Program-made: the position numbers and the translations under genes | Notes under the pieces: generated by a model | What the model was told of the DNA's origin: nothing | The model's input: only the letters and a program-made list of their open reading frames with translations | The model's database searches: none | Shown here: in pieces, positions 44,394-55,322 of the stretch | Layout: every line of letters starts with the position of its first letter | Position numbering within the stretch: the stretch's first letter is position 1 | From: Actinophytocola algeriensis | GTDB lineage: Bacteria; Actinomycetota; Actinomycetes; Mycobacteriales; Pseudonocardiaceae | DNA: 64,000 nt | Direction of reading: 5' to 3' | NCBI RefSeq assembly: GCF_014203735.1 | Contig: NZ_JACHJQ010000008.1 | Span: 248,001 to 312,000, forward strand

Positions 44394-44422
44394 GAAGCCA
44401 TCATGAGAACTTCTTCATGAAG
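44391..44422 (-). promoter_or_regulatory. CATGA direct repeats at the head of the two-component operon
   Basis: CATGA occurs at 44391, 44402 (as TCATGAG) and 44416 with spacings near one helical turn (about 11 and 14 bp). The repeats overlap the start codon and the CATGAT -10; OmpR-family regulators bind such direct repeats. Confidence 0.35.
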
Positions 44423-44468
44423 CTCCCCGGGGCGATGCCATCCCGTCGAGCGTTGGGTGGGCACGGCA

Positions 44469-46166
44469 TCAGGCGTGCGTGGTGCACTCCGCGATGGCCG
44501 CGTGCAGTTCGGTGGTGAAGTCGGTGTCGGCGCCGTCGTCCAGCGACAGTGCCGCGGTGAAGTCGGCCGCGGCCGACTGCCAGTCGCCGAGTTCGCGGTG
44601 GGCGTGGCCTCGGTTGTAGCGGGTGACGGGGTCGTCGGTGACTGCCAGTGCCGCGGTGAGGTCGTCGACCGCCGATGGGATGTCGCCGCGGTCGAAGTGG
44701 GTGGTGGCGCGGTTGACCAGCGCCTCCGTGAGGTCCGGCCGGGCTTCGAGCGCCTGGGTGAACAGGTCGGCGGCGGTAGCGAGGTCGCCGCGTTCGGCGT
44801 GGACGAGGCCCAGAGCGCACAGCAGGTGCGGGTCACCGGGTGCGGCGGCCAGGCCCGCGCGGGCGTCGGTCTCCGCACCGTCCACGTCGCCCTGTTCGTA
44901 CCGCAGCGCGGCGCGGTTGGTCAGCGCGTCGACGTGGGCCGGTTCCTGGGCGAGGACACAGTCCAGGTCGGCGAGCGCGGCGTCCGGTTCGCCCGTGGAC
45001 TGGAGCAGGTCCGCGCGGTTGTAGTACGCCTCCGGCAGGTGCGGGTGCCACCGGATCGCCGCCGTGCAGTCGGCGATCGCCTCCTCGACGCGGCCCTCGG
45101 CGCGCAGCAGCGACGCGCGGTCGGTGTAGTACTCGGCGTTGTACGGGTCCAGCGCGATCACCGCGTCGAGATCGGCGAGTGCCGCGGCCGGCCTGCGCAG
45201 CGCGAGGTGGACCTGGGCGCGGTTGTGCAGCAGCCGCGCGCGGTCCTGGCGCCGCTCCCCCTCGGCGAGCACCCGGTCGAGGGCGGCGAGACCGTCGTCG
45301 ATGGTCCGCAGCGCGCGGTCGTGGTCACCCGCCTTGCTGTCCAGCAACGCGAGGCCCTGACCGTGGAAGACGGACAGGACCGTCCGTCTCGGCTCGGGTA
45401 GCTCAGCGGCCAGGGCCATGGCCCGTTCGAGCCAGTCGCGCGCGGTCGCCGGGTCCGCGGGCAGGTGGCGGGTGTGCAGCACGCCGAGCGACGCGGACGC
45501 CGACATCACGATCGCGGGGTCGTCGGTGGCGGCCACCGCCGCCAGGTACAGGTCCCGTGCCGCGGCGGGTTCGCCGAGCGCGGTCAGGCAGGTCGCGAGG
45601 CCCGTGGTGAACGCCCACCACAGCCCGAGGTCCGTCGCGGGCGTGGTCCGGTCGCGACCGTGGGATGCGACCCGGCGCCCGTGGTCGTAGAAGCCCCTGG
45701 CGATGCTGAACCCCAGCGTGGCACGGAGTTCAGCCGGATCCTGGTCGGGCTCGGCCGGACTGGTCCTGCCGAGCGTCAGCGTCAGCCCGGGCACGGGGCG
45801 CAGCGCGTCGAGCAGTTCGACGACGGTGCCGTCCGCGCGGTCGGTGTTGGCGAACGCGACGGTAGCGGGTTCGACGGCGGCCCACGCGCGGACCAGCTCG
45901 GCGAGGCCGAACGCGAGCGCGCGGGTGCGTGCCGCCGGGTGGAAGCGGATCTGGACGTCGGCCGACTCGTCGAGCGCGGCCGCCGCCGACGCCGGCAGCA
46001 CCGGCGCGAGACCGGGCACGGCGCTGACCAGCTCGACCGCGTGCCGGTCGACCAGTTCCGGTGCGCGGCCGAGGAGTTCCGCGACGACGACCTCGAGGAA
46101 CTCGCCGGCACCGGCATACGGCCCGCCGGCCCAGGCGTCGCAGTCGAACGGTCCGTACTCCTTCAT
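44469..46166 (-). CDS. TPR protein encoded after a 27-aa peptide gene
   Basis: 565 aa, soluble. An N-terminal domain of about 170 residues (starts MKEYGPFDCDAWAGGPYAGA) with no family I recognise is followed by about nine TPRs from about residue 185 to 555 (for example LHNRAQVHLALRRPAAALADLDAVIALDP, ALGLVHAERGDLATAADLFTQALEA, YNRGHAHRELGDWQSAAADF). TPR superhelices bind peptides; the immediately upstream micro-gene 26 nt away encodes a candidate ligand. GGGGAG lies about 5 nt before ATG 46166. No HTH or enzyme motif is visible. Confidence 0.82.
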   Translation of the reverse strand: MKEYGPFDCDAWAGGPYAGAGEFLEVVVAELLGRAPELVDRHAVELVSAVPGLAPVLPASAAAALDESADVQIRFHPAARTRALAFGLAELVRAWAAVEPATVAFANTDRADGTVVELLDALRPVPGLTLTLGRTSPAEPDQDPAELRATLGFSIARGFYDHGRRVASHGRDRTTPATDLGLWWAFTTGLATCLTALGEPAAARDLYLAAVAATDDPAIVMSASASLGVLHTRHLPADPATARDWLERAMALAAELPEPRRTVLSVFHGQGLALLDSKAGDHDRALRTIDDGLAALDRVLAEGERRQDRARLLHNRAQVHLALRRPAAALADLDAVIALDPYNAEYYTDRASLLRAEGRVEEAIADCTAAIRWHPHLPEAYYNRADLLQSTGEPDAALADLDCVLAQEPAHVDALTNRAALRYEQGDVDGAETDARAGLAAAPGDPHLLCALGLVHAERGDLATAADLFTQALEARPDLTEALVNRATTHFDRGDIPSAVDDLTAALAVTDDPVTRYNRGHAHRELGDWQSAAADFTAALSLDDGADTDFTTELHAAIAECTTHA

Positions 46167-46192
46167 GGCACTCCCCGGCCGCGGCGGTCAGG

Positions 46193-46276
46193 TCACCAGC
46201 ACCACTCGATCCACAGCCTGCGCGAACCCGCCGTCAACTTCGTGCTGCCCGCCTTCTTCGCGGTCACCTTCTTCAT
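46193..46276 (-). CDS. 27-aa Lys-rich, Trp-rich peptide gene (candidate precursor or signal peptide)
   Basis: ATG 46276 is preceded by an excellent Shine-Dalgarno (GGGAGG, 5 nt spacing) and the 27 codons end in TGA 26 nt before the TPR gene. The peptide starts MKKVTAKKAG and ends LWIEWCW: a basic leader-like part and an aromatic, Cys-containing C-terminus. It has no signal peptide. The size and build fit a ribosomal peptide precursor or a peptide signal bound by the neighbouring TPR protein, but no modifying enzyme lies nearby. It is shorter than standard gene-calling limits. Confidence 0.65.
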   Translation of the reverse strand: MKKVTAKKAGSTKLTAGSRRLWIEWCW

Positions 46277-46678
46277 GCCAACCTCCCGGACACCGTGGCC
46301 ATCATGATCACCGGGACGGTACCCGCGGCCGAACACACTGGTACAGAGCCATTCGCGGGAGCGCGGGCACGGTTTTCGCAGCGTGCACGGGGGCCCGCAT
46401 ACGTCCGCACGGCCGAGTCGCGTCGGCCCTTACGGCCCACCGGTTCGGGCTCGACCTTCGTGTGTGGGCCCGAAATTTCCGGAACATTTCGCACCGAATT
46501 CGCTGCTTCCGCCGAAAGGTTGACCGTATCTCGGGCATTGATCTAGCATAATTCCGAAACATTGTCGATAATTTCGAAATGCATCGACTCTCGCGGGCAC
46601 GCGACGGTTCCTCATTTCACGGCGTCCTTTGTGGATGCCTGGTTTGTCGTGCCGCCATGACCCGGAAGGAGAGCCCTG
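46277..46678. other. 402-bp non-coding region between the peptide gene and CE15 gene
   Basis: Left part should hold the promoter of the peptide/TPR operon (minus strand; TACCGT-like hexamer near 46320 is a weak candidate). Right part holds the CE15 promoter and its TTTC/GAAA operators. No other coding signal. Confidence 0.6.
46471..46580 (+). promoter_or_regulatory. CE15 promoter and xylan-type operators
   Basis: CGAAAT-N9-ATTTCG (46471-46491, with TTCCGGAA inside), TTGACC (46520-46525), TAGCAT (46544-46549; 18-bp spacer), TTCCGAAACATT at the predicted start site (46552-46563) and ATTTCGAAAT (46571-46580, perfect palindrome). The 12-mer is identical to one in the GH11 xylanase promoter. Confidence 0.6.
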
Positions 46679-48271
46679 ATGTTCACCAGATCGATCGTCG
46701 CGGGGGCCGTGGCGACGCTCGCGATCGCGGGGGCCGTGTCGGTGGCCGCGAGTCCGCCATCCGAGGAGGTCGCCACCGGGGTCACCGTCACGGCCGCCGG
46801 TGTCGAGGACGACGGTGTGGACTGTCCGGTGACCCTGCCCGGCTCGCTGACCTCGGACTCCCGGCTGCCCGACCCGTTCACGAAGATCAACGGCAGCCGG
46901 CTCACGGCGAAGTCCGAGTGGCGGTGCAGGCGCGCGGAGATCAAGCGGCTCGCGGAACGGTACGTGTACGGCGAGAAACCCCCGAAGCCGTCGAGTGTCA
47001 CGGGCACGGTGTCGAGCGGCAACATCACGGTGAACGTGTCGCAGGGCGGGCGGAGCGCGAGCTTCTCCGCGGGTGTGCAGCTGCCCAGTGGGTCCGGGCC
47101 CTTCCCCGCCGTGGTCGTGATCGGCGGGTTCGGCGCGGACACCGCGACCATCCGCGCGGCCGGTGCCGCGGTCATCAGCTACGACCCCCTGGCCGTCGGG
47201 CGGGAAGGCACGCCACGCAACAACAAGCAGGGCGCGTTCTACACGCTCTACGGCTCGGCGAGCAGCACCGGGCTGCTCGCCGCGTGGGCGTGGGGTGTCA
47301 GCCGGATCATCGACGTCATCGAGCAGTCCGGCGGCTCGGTGCTGCGGGCGGACGCGACCGGCGTCACGGGCTGTTCGCGGTACGGGAAGGGCGCGTTCGC
47401 CGCAGGTGCGTTCGACCAGCGGATCGCGCTGACCATGCCGATCGAGTCGGGCAGCGCGGGCGCACCCATCTTCCGCGGCCTCCCCGGCGAGTCGGGGTCG
47501 CAGCCGCTGAGCAGTGCCTACGGCGAGCAGCCGTGGCTCGGGGACGCGTTCGGCTCGTTCACCTCCAACCCGGCCACGCTGCCGGTGGACACGCACGAGG
47601 TCGTCGGCATGATCGCGCCGCGCGGCCTGTTCATCATGGAGAACCCGCACGTCGACTGGCTCGGTGCCCGCTCGGGCAGCGTGGCCGCGCTCGGCGGCGC
47701 GGAGGTCTACAAGGCACTCGGCGCGGGTGGCAACATCAGCTACTGGTCCGACGTCCAGGACGGCACGCACTGCGCGTCGCGGTCGGAGTGGCGCACGCCA
47801 CTGCAGCAGAGCATCCAGCGGTTCCTGCTGGGCACGGGCAGCGCGCCAGCGGTGTTCCGGATCTCGAGCCGGAAGGCCGGCAACCTCGCCGAGTGGCGCA
47901 CCTGGCAGACGCCGACCCTGTCCGACGGCCCGACCGACCCACCGCCGGCCGACCCACCGCCGGCCGACCCGCCGCCGGCAGACGGCTGCACGGCCACGGC
48001 GTCGGTCAACCAGTGGACGGGCGGATTCGTCGCCACGGTCCGGGTCACCGCGGGTGCCGCGGCGGTCAACGGGTGGACCGTGACGGCGACCCTGCCGTCG
48101 GGCGCGACCATCGTGAACAGCTGGGAGGCGACCCGCAGCGCGGGCACCGGCACGGTCGCGTTCACGAACGTCGGGCACAACGGCGCGATCGCCGCGGGCC
48201 AGTCGGTCGAGTTCGGGTTCCAGGGCACCGGGACCGGCACGGGCATGACACCCGGCTGCGCGGCCGGGTAG
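46679..48271 (+). CDS. Secreted glucuronoyl esterase (CE15) with CBM2-like module
   Basis: 530 aa. Signal peptide about 1-24. Alpha/beta-hydrolase domain with the CE15 nucleophile motif VTGCSRYGKGAF (S233), acidic residue E256 (MPIESGS) and H364 (DGTHCASR). A PPPAD repeat linker (about residues 420-436) joins a CBM2-type cellulose-binding module (CTATASVNQWTGGFVATVRV to TPGCAAG). CE15 enzymes cut ester bonds between glucuronoxylan and lignin, complementing the GH11 xylanase at 9779. GGAGAG precedes ATG 46679. Ends at a very strong terminator. Confidence 0.93.
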   Translation: MFTRSIVAGAVATLAIAGAVSVAASPPSEEVATGVTVTAAGVEDDGVDCPVTLPGSLTSDSRLPDPFTKINGSRLTAKSEWRCRRAEIKRLAERYVYGEKPPKPSSVTGTVSSGNITVNVSQGGRSASFSAGVQLPSGSGPFPAVVVIGGFGADTATIRAAGAAVISYDPLAVGREGTPRNNKQGAFYTLYGSASSTGLLAAWAWGVSRIIDVIEQSGGSVLRADATGVTGCSRYGKGAFAAGAFDQRIALTMPIESGSAGAPIFRGLPGESGSQPLSSAYGEQPWLGDAFGSFTSNPATLPVDTHEVVGMIAPRGLFIMENPHVDWLGARSGSVAALGGAEVYKALGAGGNISYWSDVQDGTHCASRSEWRTPLQQSIQRFLLGTGSAPAVFRISSRKAGNLAEWRTWQTPTLSDGPTDPPPADPPPADPPPADGCTATASVNQWTGGFVATVRVTAGAAAVNGWTVTATLPSGATIVNSWEATRSAGTGTVAFTNVGHNGAIAAGQSVEFGFQGTGTGTGMTPGCAAG

Positions 48272-48280
48272 TCCGAAGTG

Positions 48281-48342
48281 GACTGAACAGCGAACCGCCC
48301 CGGGGCTGCGGAAGCAGGCCCGGGGCGGTTCGCTGTTCAGTC
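48281..48342. terminator. 24-bp perfect-stem bidirectional terminator
   Basis: Positions 48281-48304 pair perfectly with 48319-48342 around a 14-nt loop, between the convergent CE15 and katG genes. Confidence 0.85.
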
Positions 48343-48355
48343 GGTCAGCGGGAGA

Positions 48356-51053
<2,698 letters not shown>

Positions 51054-51059
51054 GGCCGC

Positions 51060-51097
51060 AGTCTTGCGACTTTTCTGGAACCAGTCAAGTCTTGACT
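51060..51097 (-). promoter_or_regulatory. furA promoter and FurA box
   Basis: Minus strand TTGACT (51088 to 51083) and AAGACT (51065 to 51060), 17-bp spacer. AGTCAAG-T-CTTGACT (51083-51097) is a perfect 7-1-7 palindrome over the -35, in the position expected for the FurA operator. Confidence 0.7.
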
Positions 51098-51107
51098 TCA
51101 GTCGATT

Positions 51108-51776
51108 TCAGGTCCGCGGGCAGTGGGTGAGCACGCCCCGCAACGCGGCCAGCTCGTCGCGGTCGACGGTCAGGTCGTACTTGTCCTTCGTGAGCACCCA
51201 GCGGATGGCGTACGCGCAGCGGTCCCGCTCCGGCAGCCAGGTCGCCGGATCCTGGTCCCCCTTCTGCCGGTTCGAGGTCGCGGACACCACGATGAGCTGG
51301 TCGAGATCGTTGGCGAACGCCTCCCGCTGGTCGCGGTTCCACGTCCTGGTGCCGCTGCGGGCCGCCTCCGCCAGCGGCACCAGGTGGTCGAGGTCCGTCT
51401 CGCTCGCGTCGTGGATCACGAGACCGTCGTAGCTGGACACCCAGGTGCCTGCGGTCGCCCGGCACTCGTCGTCGGTGACCACGTCGGTGCCTTGCCGTTG
51501 GAGCGCAATCTCGCGGGTGTTGCAGCTGTTGCCCTGTCCGGACCAGTGCGGCCACTGGTCGCGGTCGTAGCGGAAGCCGGTGTCCTCCTCCGCGACGGTC
51601 AGCGTGTCGAGCGTGGCGACCGCCGTCGCGGGATCGGCCGGCAGCGGGCCCTCCGGCGGACTCTGGTCGGCTTCGGTCGGGTTGTTGGTGAACCACCAGA
51701 CGGCCACCGCCACCGCCAGGGCGACGAGCAGCCCCAGCAGGCGGTGGGTACTCCGGGAGCGGGCGCGTGGGGACAC
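51108..51776 (-). CDS. Exported HNH-family (DUF1524) nuclease
   Basis: 222 aa. N-terminal TM/signal (about 12-29, LLGLLVALAVAVAVWWF). DUF1524 signature in order: YDRDQWPHW, DECRATAGTWVSSYDG, DLDHLVPLAEA (catalytic DH), TWNRDQREAFANDLDQLIVVSATSNRQKGDQDPATWLP. Secreted or anchored nucleases of this family degrade extracellular DNA for nutrient use. It ends 11 bp upstream of the FurA palindrome but has its own transcription. Confidence 0.9.
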   Translation of the reverse strand: MSPRARSRSTHRLLGLLVALAVAVAVWWFTNNPTEADQSPPEGPLPADPATAVATLDTLTVAEEDTGFRYDRDQWPHWSGQGNSCNTREIALQRQGTDVVTDDECRATAGTWVSSYDGLVIHDASETDLDHLVPLAEAARSGTRTWNRDQREAFANDLDQLIVVSATSNRQKGDQDPATWLPERDRCAYAIRWVLTKDKYDLTVDRDELAALRGVLTHCPRT

Positions 51777-51839
51777 GGCGTGATCATCGCATTCGGACGG
51801 ACGTTCTCCGGTGAGCGAAACGCTTGTGCGGGTGCCGGG

Positions 51840-54206
51840 TCAGCGGAGGACGCGCAGGTCGATCTCCTCCGCCATGGCCCGGTAGCCCGCGTCGGACGGG
51901 TGGAGGTGGTCGCCGGAGTCGTAGGCCGGTGCGATGCGTTGTGGGTCGGCCGGGTCACGGACCGCCGCGTCGAAGTCGATCACCGCGTCGAACACACCGC
52001 TCGTCCGGATGAAGTCGTTCACCGCCTGCCGCACCGATTCGCGCTCGTCGTTGTAGGAACGCCAGCCCTTGAACGGGGTGATCGTGCCGCCGACGATCCG
52101 CAGCCCCGCCGCGTGTGCCTGCGCGGCCACCTGTCGCAGCGCGGCGCTCAGCGCCACCGGGTCCGGGTGTGCCAGGTTGCCGATGTCGTTGATGCCCTCG
52201 AGCAGGATCACGGTCCGCGCGCCGGTCGGTGCCAGCATGTCGCGGGTCAGCCTGGCGAACGCGTTCGGGCCGCCGATTCCCGTTGTGCTGTCGAGGATCC
52301 GGTTGGCGCTGATGCCGCTGTTGACCACGCTGAGCCGGGTCGGGCCCGGTCGTGCGGCCAGCCGGTCGGCGAGCACGTCCGGCCACCGGACGTTCGCGCT
52401 GGTCGTGGACTTGTCGCCGTCGGTGATCGAGTCGCCGAAGGCCACCACGGCACCGTCCACGGCCGGAGCGTCGACCTCGACGGCCGTGACGTAGTGCCAC
52501 GCCGGGGTCGGGGTGGTGAACGCGCTGCCCCGCTCGTCCGCCGCGTGGTCACCGCCCGAGGTGAGGAACGACGTCTGGTACGCCCTCGGGTGTGCGGTCA
52601 CCGGGCCGGACGGGTCCGGGGTGAACACGGTGACGAGCAGGTCACCGTCTTCGGGCACCGCAAGGGAAACCGGGTCGCTCAGCACCTCGGCACCGGCGGG
52701 GATCGTCACCGACGGCGCGCCGTCGAAGGTCACCGCGCGCATCGTGCCCGCGACCGCGTCCGGCGCGGTCGGGCGGGCCGCTACCGCCAGCGTCACGCGG
52801 CCCATCGTCACCGGCACCGTGCCGTACACATTGGACAGGCGGATGCGGGCCGCGCGCCCGCCGACGCTCGTGTGCACGATGTTGCGGATCGAGTGGTTCG
52901 GTAGCCCCTGGTCGGTGCCCGGCAGCCGCTGTGCCATCGCCGTGTGCCACGTGCCGACCCAGTCCCCCGTGCGCCCTGGCCGGAGCTGGTCGAGGCGCAC
53001 GGCCCCGGCCATCGCCCGGTAGCCGGCGTCCTCGGGGTGCAGGTGGTCGCCCGAGTCGTACTCGGCCCGCAGCCGGTGCGGGTCCGCCGGGTCGCGCAGC
53101 GCGGCGTCGAAGTCGGCCACCGCGTCGAACGCGCCGCCGTGGCGGACGAACTCGTTGACCGCGAGCCGCACGCCCTCCAGTTCCTCGGTGTAGTTGGAGG
53201 AGCCCGCGAACGGTGTCAGCGTGCCGCCGATGACCCGCAGTCCCTTCGCCTTCCCCTGCGCGGCGACCTGTCGCAACGCGGCGATGATCGGCGCCGGGTC
53301 GCGGTGCTGCGGCTGGCCGCCGATGTCGTTGATGCCCAGCAGCACCACCATCGCGCTGGCACCGGGCACGGACAGCGCGTCCCGGTCCAACCTGGACAGC
53401 GCGTTCGGGTTCCACGTGCTGTTGAGCAGCCGGTTCGAGCTGATGCCCGCGTTGACCACGCCCGTCCTGGCCGGGCCGGGCGCCGCGATCAGCCGGTCCG
53501 CCAGGTAGTCGGGCCAGCGGTGGTTCGCGTTGCGCGTCGAGCCGTTCCCGTCGGTGATCGAGTCGCCGAACGCGACGACGGTGCCCTCCGCGCGGCCCTG
53601 CACGTCGACACTGCCGACGTACGGCCAGAAGCCGACCTGCTCGGTGAACGCGGCACCGCCGGCGTCGGCGGCGTGGTCACCCGCCTGCGACAGGTAGGAG
53701 GTCTGGTTGGCGACCTGGTGGTAGGTCACCGGTCCCGACGGCAGCGGCGTGTACACGCTCACGAGCAGGTCGCCGTCTTCTGGCACCGCAAGGGAAACGG
53801 GGTCGCTCAGCACCTCGCCGCCCGCCGGGATGGTGAACGACGACGCGCCGCCGAAGGTCACCACGCGCATCGTGCCCTCGACCGCGTCCGCGGCGTCGGG
53901 CCGCGCGGCGACGGCGACCGTCACCGCGTCCATCCGGACCGCGGCGGTGCCGAGCACGTTGGTCAGCCCGACGCGCACCCGCGAGCCACCGACGCTGGTG
54001 TGCACGACGTTGCGGATCGTCCGGTCCGCGTACCCGGTGCCGACGTTCGGCACGGTGCCCGACGCCGAGGACGCCCACGTGCCCACCCAGTCACCCGGTG
54101 GGGCGGCCGGTCCGGCGCCGGCGGCGGGGCTCGTCGACCCGAGCACTCCGAACACCATGGCCAAGACCACGCCTGACGCCATCGCCGCCCTGCGGACGTA
54201 GGACAT
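51840..54206 (-). CDS. Secreted duplicated SGNH/GDSL hydrolase
   Basis: 788 aa. Signal peptide about 1-30, then two complete copies of one about 380-residue module. Each copy has a lead beta domain (WVGTWASSA / WVGTWHTAM ... SIRNIVHTSVGG), block I AFGDSITDG, block III GINDIG, and block V SGDHLHP with Asp/His of the catalytic triad. Both sites look active. Members de-esterify sugars, lipids or polymers outside the cell. GGAGG precedes ATG 54206. Long DNA stretches match between copies, suggesting recent duplication or gene conversion. Confidence 0.92.
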   Translation of the reverse strand: MSYVRRAAMASGVVLAMVFGVLGSTSPAAGAGPAAPPGDWVGTWASSASGTVPNVGTGYADRTIRNVVHTSVGGSRVRVGLTNVLGTAAVRMDAVTVAVAARPDAADAVEGTMRVVTFGGASSFTIPAGGEVLSDPVSLAVPEDGDLLVSVYTPLPSGPVTYHQVANQTSYLSQAGDHAADAGGAAFTEQVGFWPYVGSVDVQGRAEGTVVAFGDSITDGNGSTRNANHRWPDYLADRLIAAPGPARTGVVNAGISSNRLLNSTWNPNALSRLDRDALSVPGASAMVVLLGINDIGGQPQHRDPAPIIAALRQVAAQGKAKGLRVIGGTLTPFAGSSNYTEELEGVRLAVNEFVRHGGAFDAVADFDAALRDPADPHRLRAEYDSGDHLHPEDAGYRAMAGAVRLDQLRPGRTGDWVGTWHTAMAQRLPGTDQGLPNHSIRNIVHTSVGGRAARIRLSNVYGTVPVTMGRVTLAVAARPTAPDAVAGTMRAVTFDGAPSVTIPAGAEVLSDPVSLAVPEDGDLLVTVFTPDPSGPVTAHPRAYQTSFLTSGGDHAADERGSAFTTPTPAWHYVTAVEVDAPAVDGAVVAFGDSITDGDKSTTSANVRWPDVLADRLAARPGPTRLSVVNSGISANRILDSTTGIGGPNAFARLTRDMLAPTGARTVILLEGINDIGNLAHPDPVALSAALRQVAAQAHAAGLRIVGGTITPFKGWRSYNDERESVRQAVNDFIRTSGVFDAVIDFDAAVRDPADPQRIAPAYDSGDHLHPSDAGYRAMAEEIDLRVLR

Positions 54207-54329
54207 GGGACCTCCTCGCGGTAGTGGGCACCGCGAACGAGTGCACCGACAGACCTCTCCTCACGTCAAGGGATGTCCGGTTTTCTGTCCGACGACCACG
54301 GGTCAAGCGCGATTCGTGAGCGCCCCTCC

Positions 54330-54335
54330 TACGAT
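54330..54335 (+). promoter_or_regulatory. -10 hexamer of leaderless DUF5829 gene
   Basis: TACGAT ends 6 nt before ATG 54342; no SD present. Confidence 0.4.
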
Positions 54336-54341
54336 GGCCCC

Positions 54342-55283
54342 ATGTGCAAACGCGGGGTTTCGCGCACCCTCATGGCCATCACCGTCGCCGTACCGCTGCT
54401 CGTCGCCGGAGTCGCCGACGGGCAGGCCGAGAGCGGACAGCGGTCATCCGGCGGCCTGCTGCACTACAACCACGCCTACGGGGTGCTCGACCGCGACACC
54501 GCGCACGCCATCGAGCACTCCGACTACCTGCGGCGGTTCGCCAACTTCGAGCTGCGGACCACGACCGGCGCCGACGGCGCGACGTGGACCGGCCGCTACC
54601 TGCTCGGCCGCGAGACCTACCTCGAACTGTTCGCGGAAGGCGATCTCCCCGGCCAGGACGGCAGAGCCGGCGCGGGTGGCATGGGCCTGTCCACCGAGTG
54701 CGCCGACGACCTGCCCGAGGTCACCGCCGAGCTGCGCGACGAGGGCGTGGCGGACCCGATCGAGTTCAGCCAGACCCGCGACTTCGGCGACGGCGACCCG
54801 GTGCCGTGGTTCGACTCCCTGTTGACCACGCAGCGGTACGACGCGTTCGGGGTCTGGGCCATGGAGTACCGGCCGGAGTACTTCGCCGACCCGCGCAGCA
54901 GGACCGAACCCCCGGACCACCCCGGCGACGTGGGCCGCGAGCGCTACCTGTCCGACGACTACCGCGGCCACGTGATGCGCGACGTGACCGGCATCCGCAT
55001 CGCGGTCACCGCCGGGGACCTGGCGAACACGGTGCCGCTGCTGCGGGCGGGCGACTTCGCGGTCCGGCACCGCCCGGACGGCGGCGTGACCGCCCGCGGC
55101 AGCGGCACGACGATCCGCTTCGACGTCGTCCCCCTGCACCAGACCGGGCTGCGGGAGGTCGAGATGTCGCTCAACCACCCGGTCTGGGAGCGGCACGAGG
55201 AACGCATCGGCCGCTCGACGCTCGTCGTCGGCCCGTTCGCCCGCGCCGTGTGGACCTTCGCGGGCCCGCACGACACGCCGTAG
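54342..55283 (+). CDS. Secreted DUF5829 family protein
   Basis: 313 aa from ATG 54342 (an upstream in-frame start at 54273 lacks support). Signal peptide about 1-32 (GVSRTLMAITVAVPLLVAGVADG). LLHYNHAYGVLDRDTAHAIEHSDYLRRFANFELRTT is the family hallmark; a glyoxalase-like beta fold with conserved His/Glu (YNHAYGV, ETYLELF, HETGLREVEM-like HQTGLREVEM) is suggestive of a VOC-type site, but function is unknown. Divergent from the SGNH gene. Confidence 0.8.
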   Translation: MCKRGVSRTLMAITVAVPLLVAGVADGQAESGQRSSGGLLHYNHAYGVLDRDTAHAIEHSDYLRRFANFELRTTTGADGATWTGRYLLGRETYLELFAEGDLPGQDGRAGAGGMGLSTECADDLPEVTAELRDEGVADPIEFSQTRDFGDGDPVPWFDSLLTTQRYDAFGVWAMEYRPEYFADPRSRTEPPDHPGDVGRERYLSDDYRGHVMRDVTGIRIAVTAGDLANTVPLLRAGDFAVRHRPDGGVTARGSGTTIRFDVVPLHQTGLREVEMSLNHPVWERHEERIGRSTLVVGPFARAVWTFAGPHDTP

Positions 55284-55310
55284 CCCGGAGCCGGACCGGC
55301 GGGTGGCCGG

Positions 55311-55316
55311 TACGTT
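55311..55316 (+). promoter_or_regulatory. -10 hexamer of leaderless glycosidase gene
   Basis: TACGTT ends 6 nt before GTG 55323; the preceding gene stops only 28 bp upstream of it. Confidence 0.4.
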
Positions 55317-55322
55317 GCTCAC

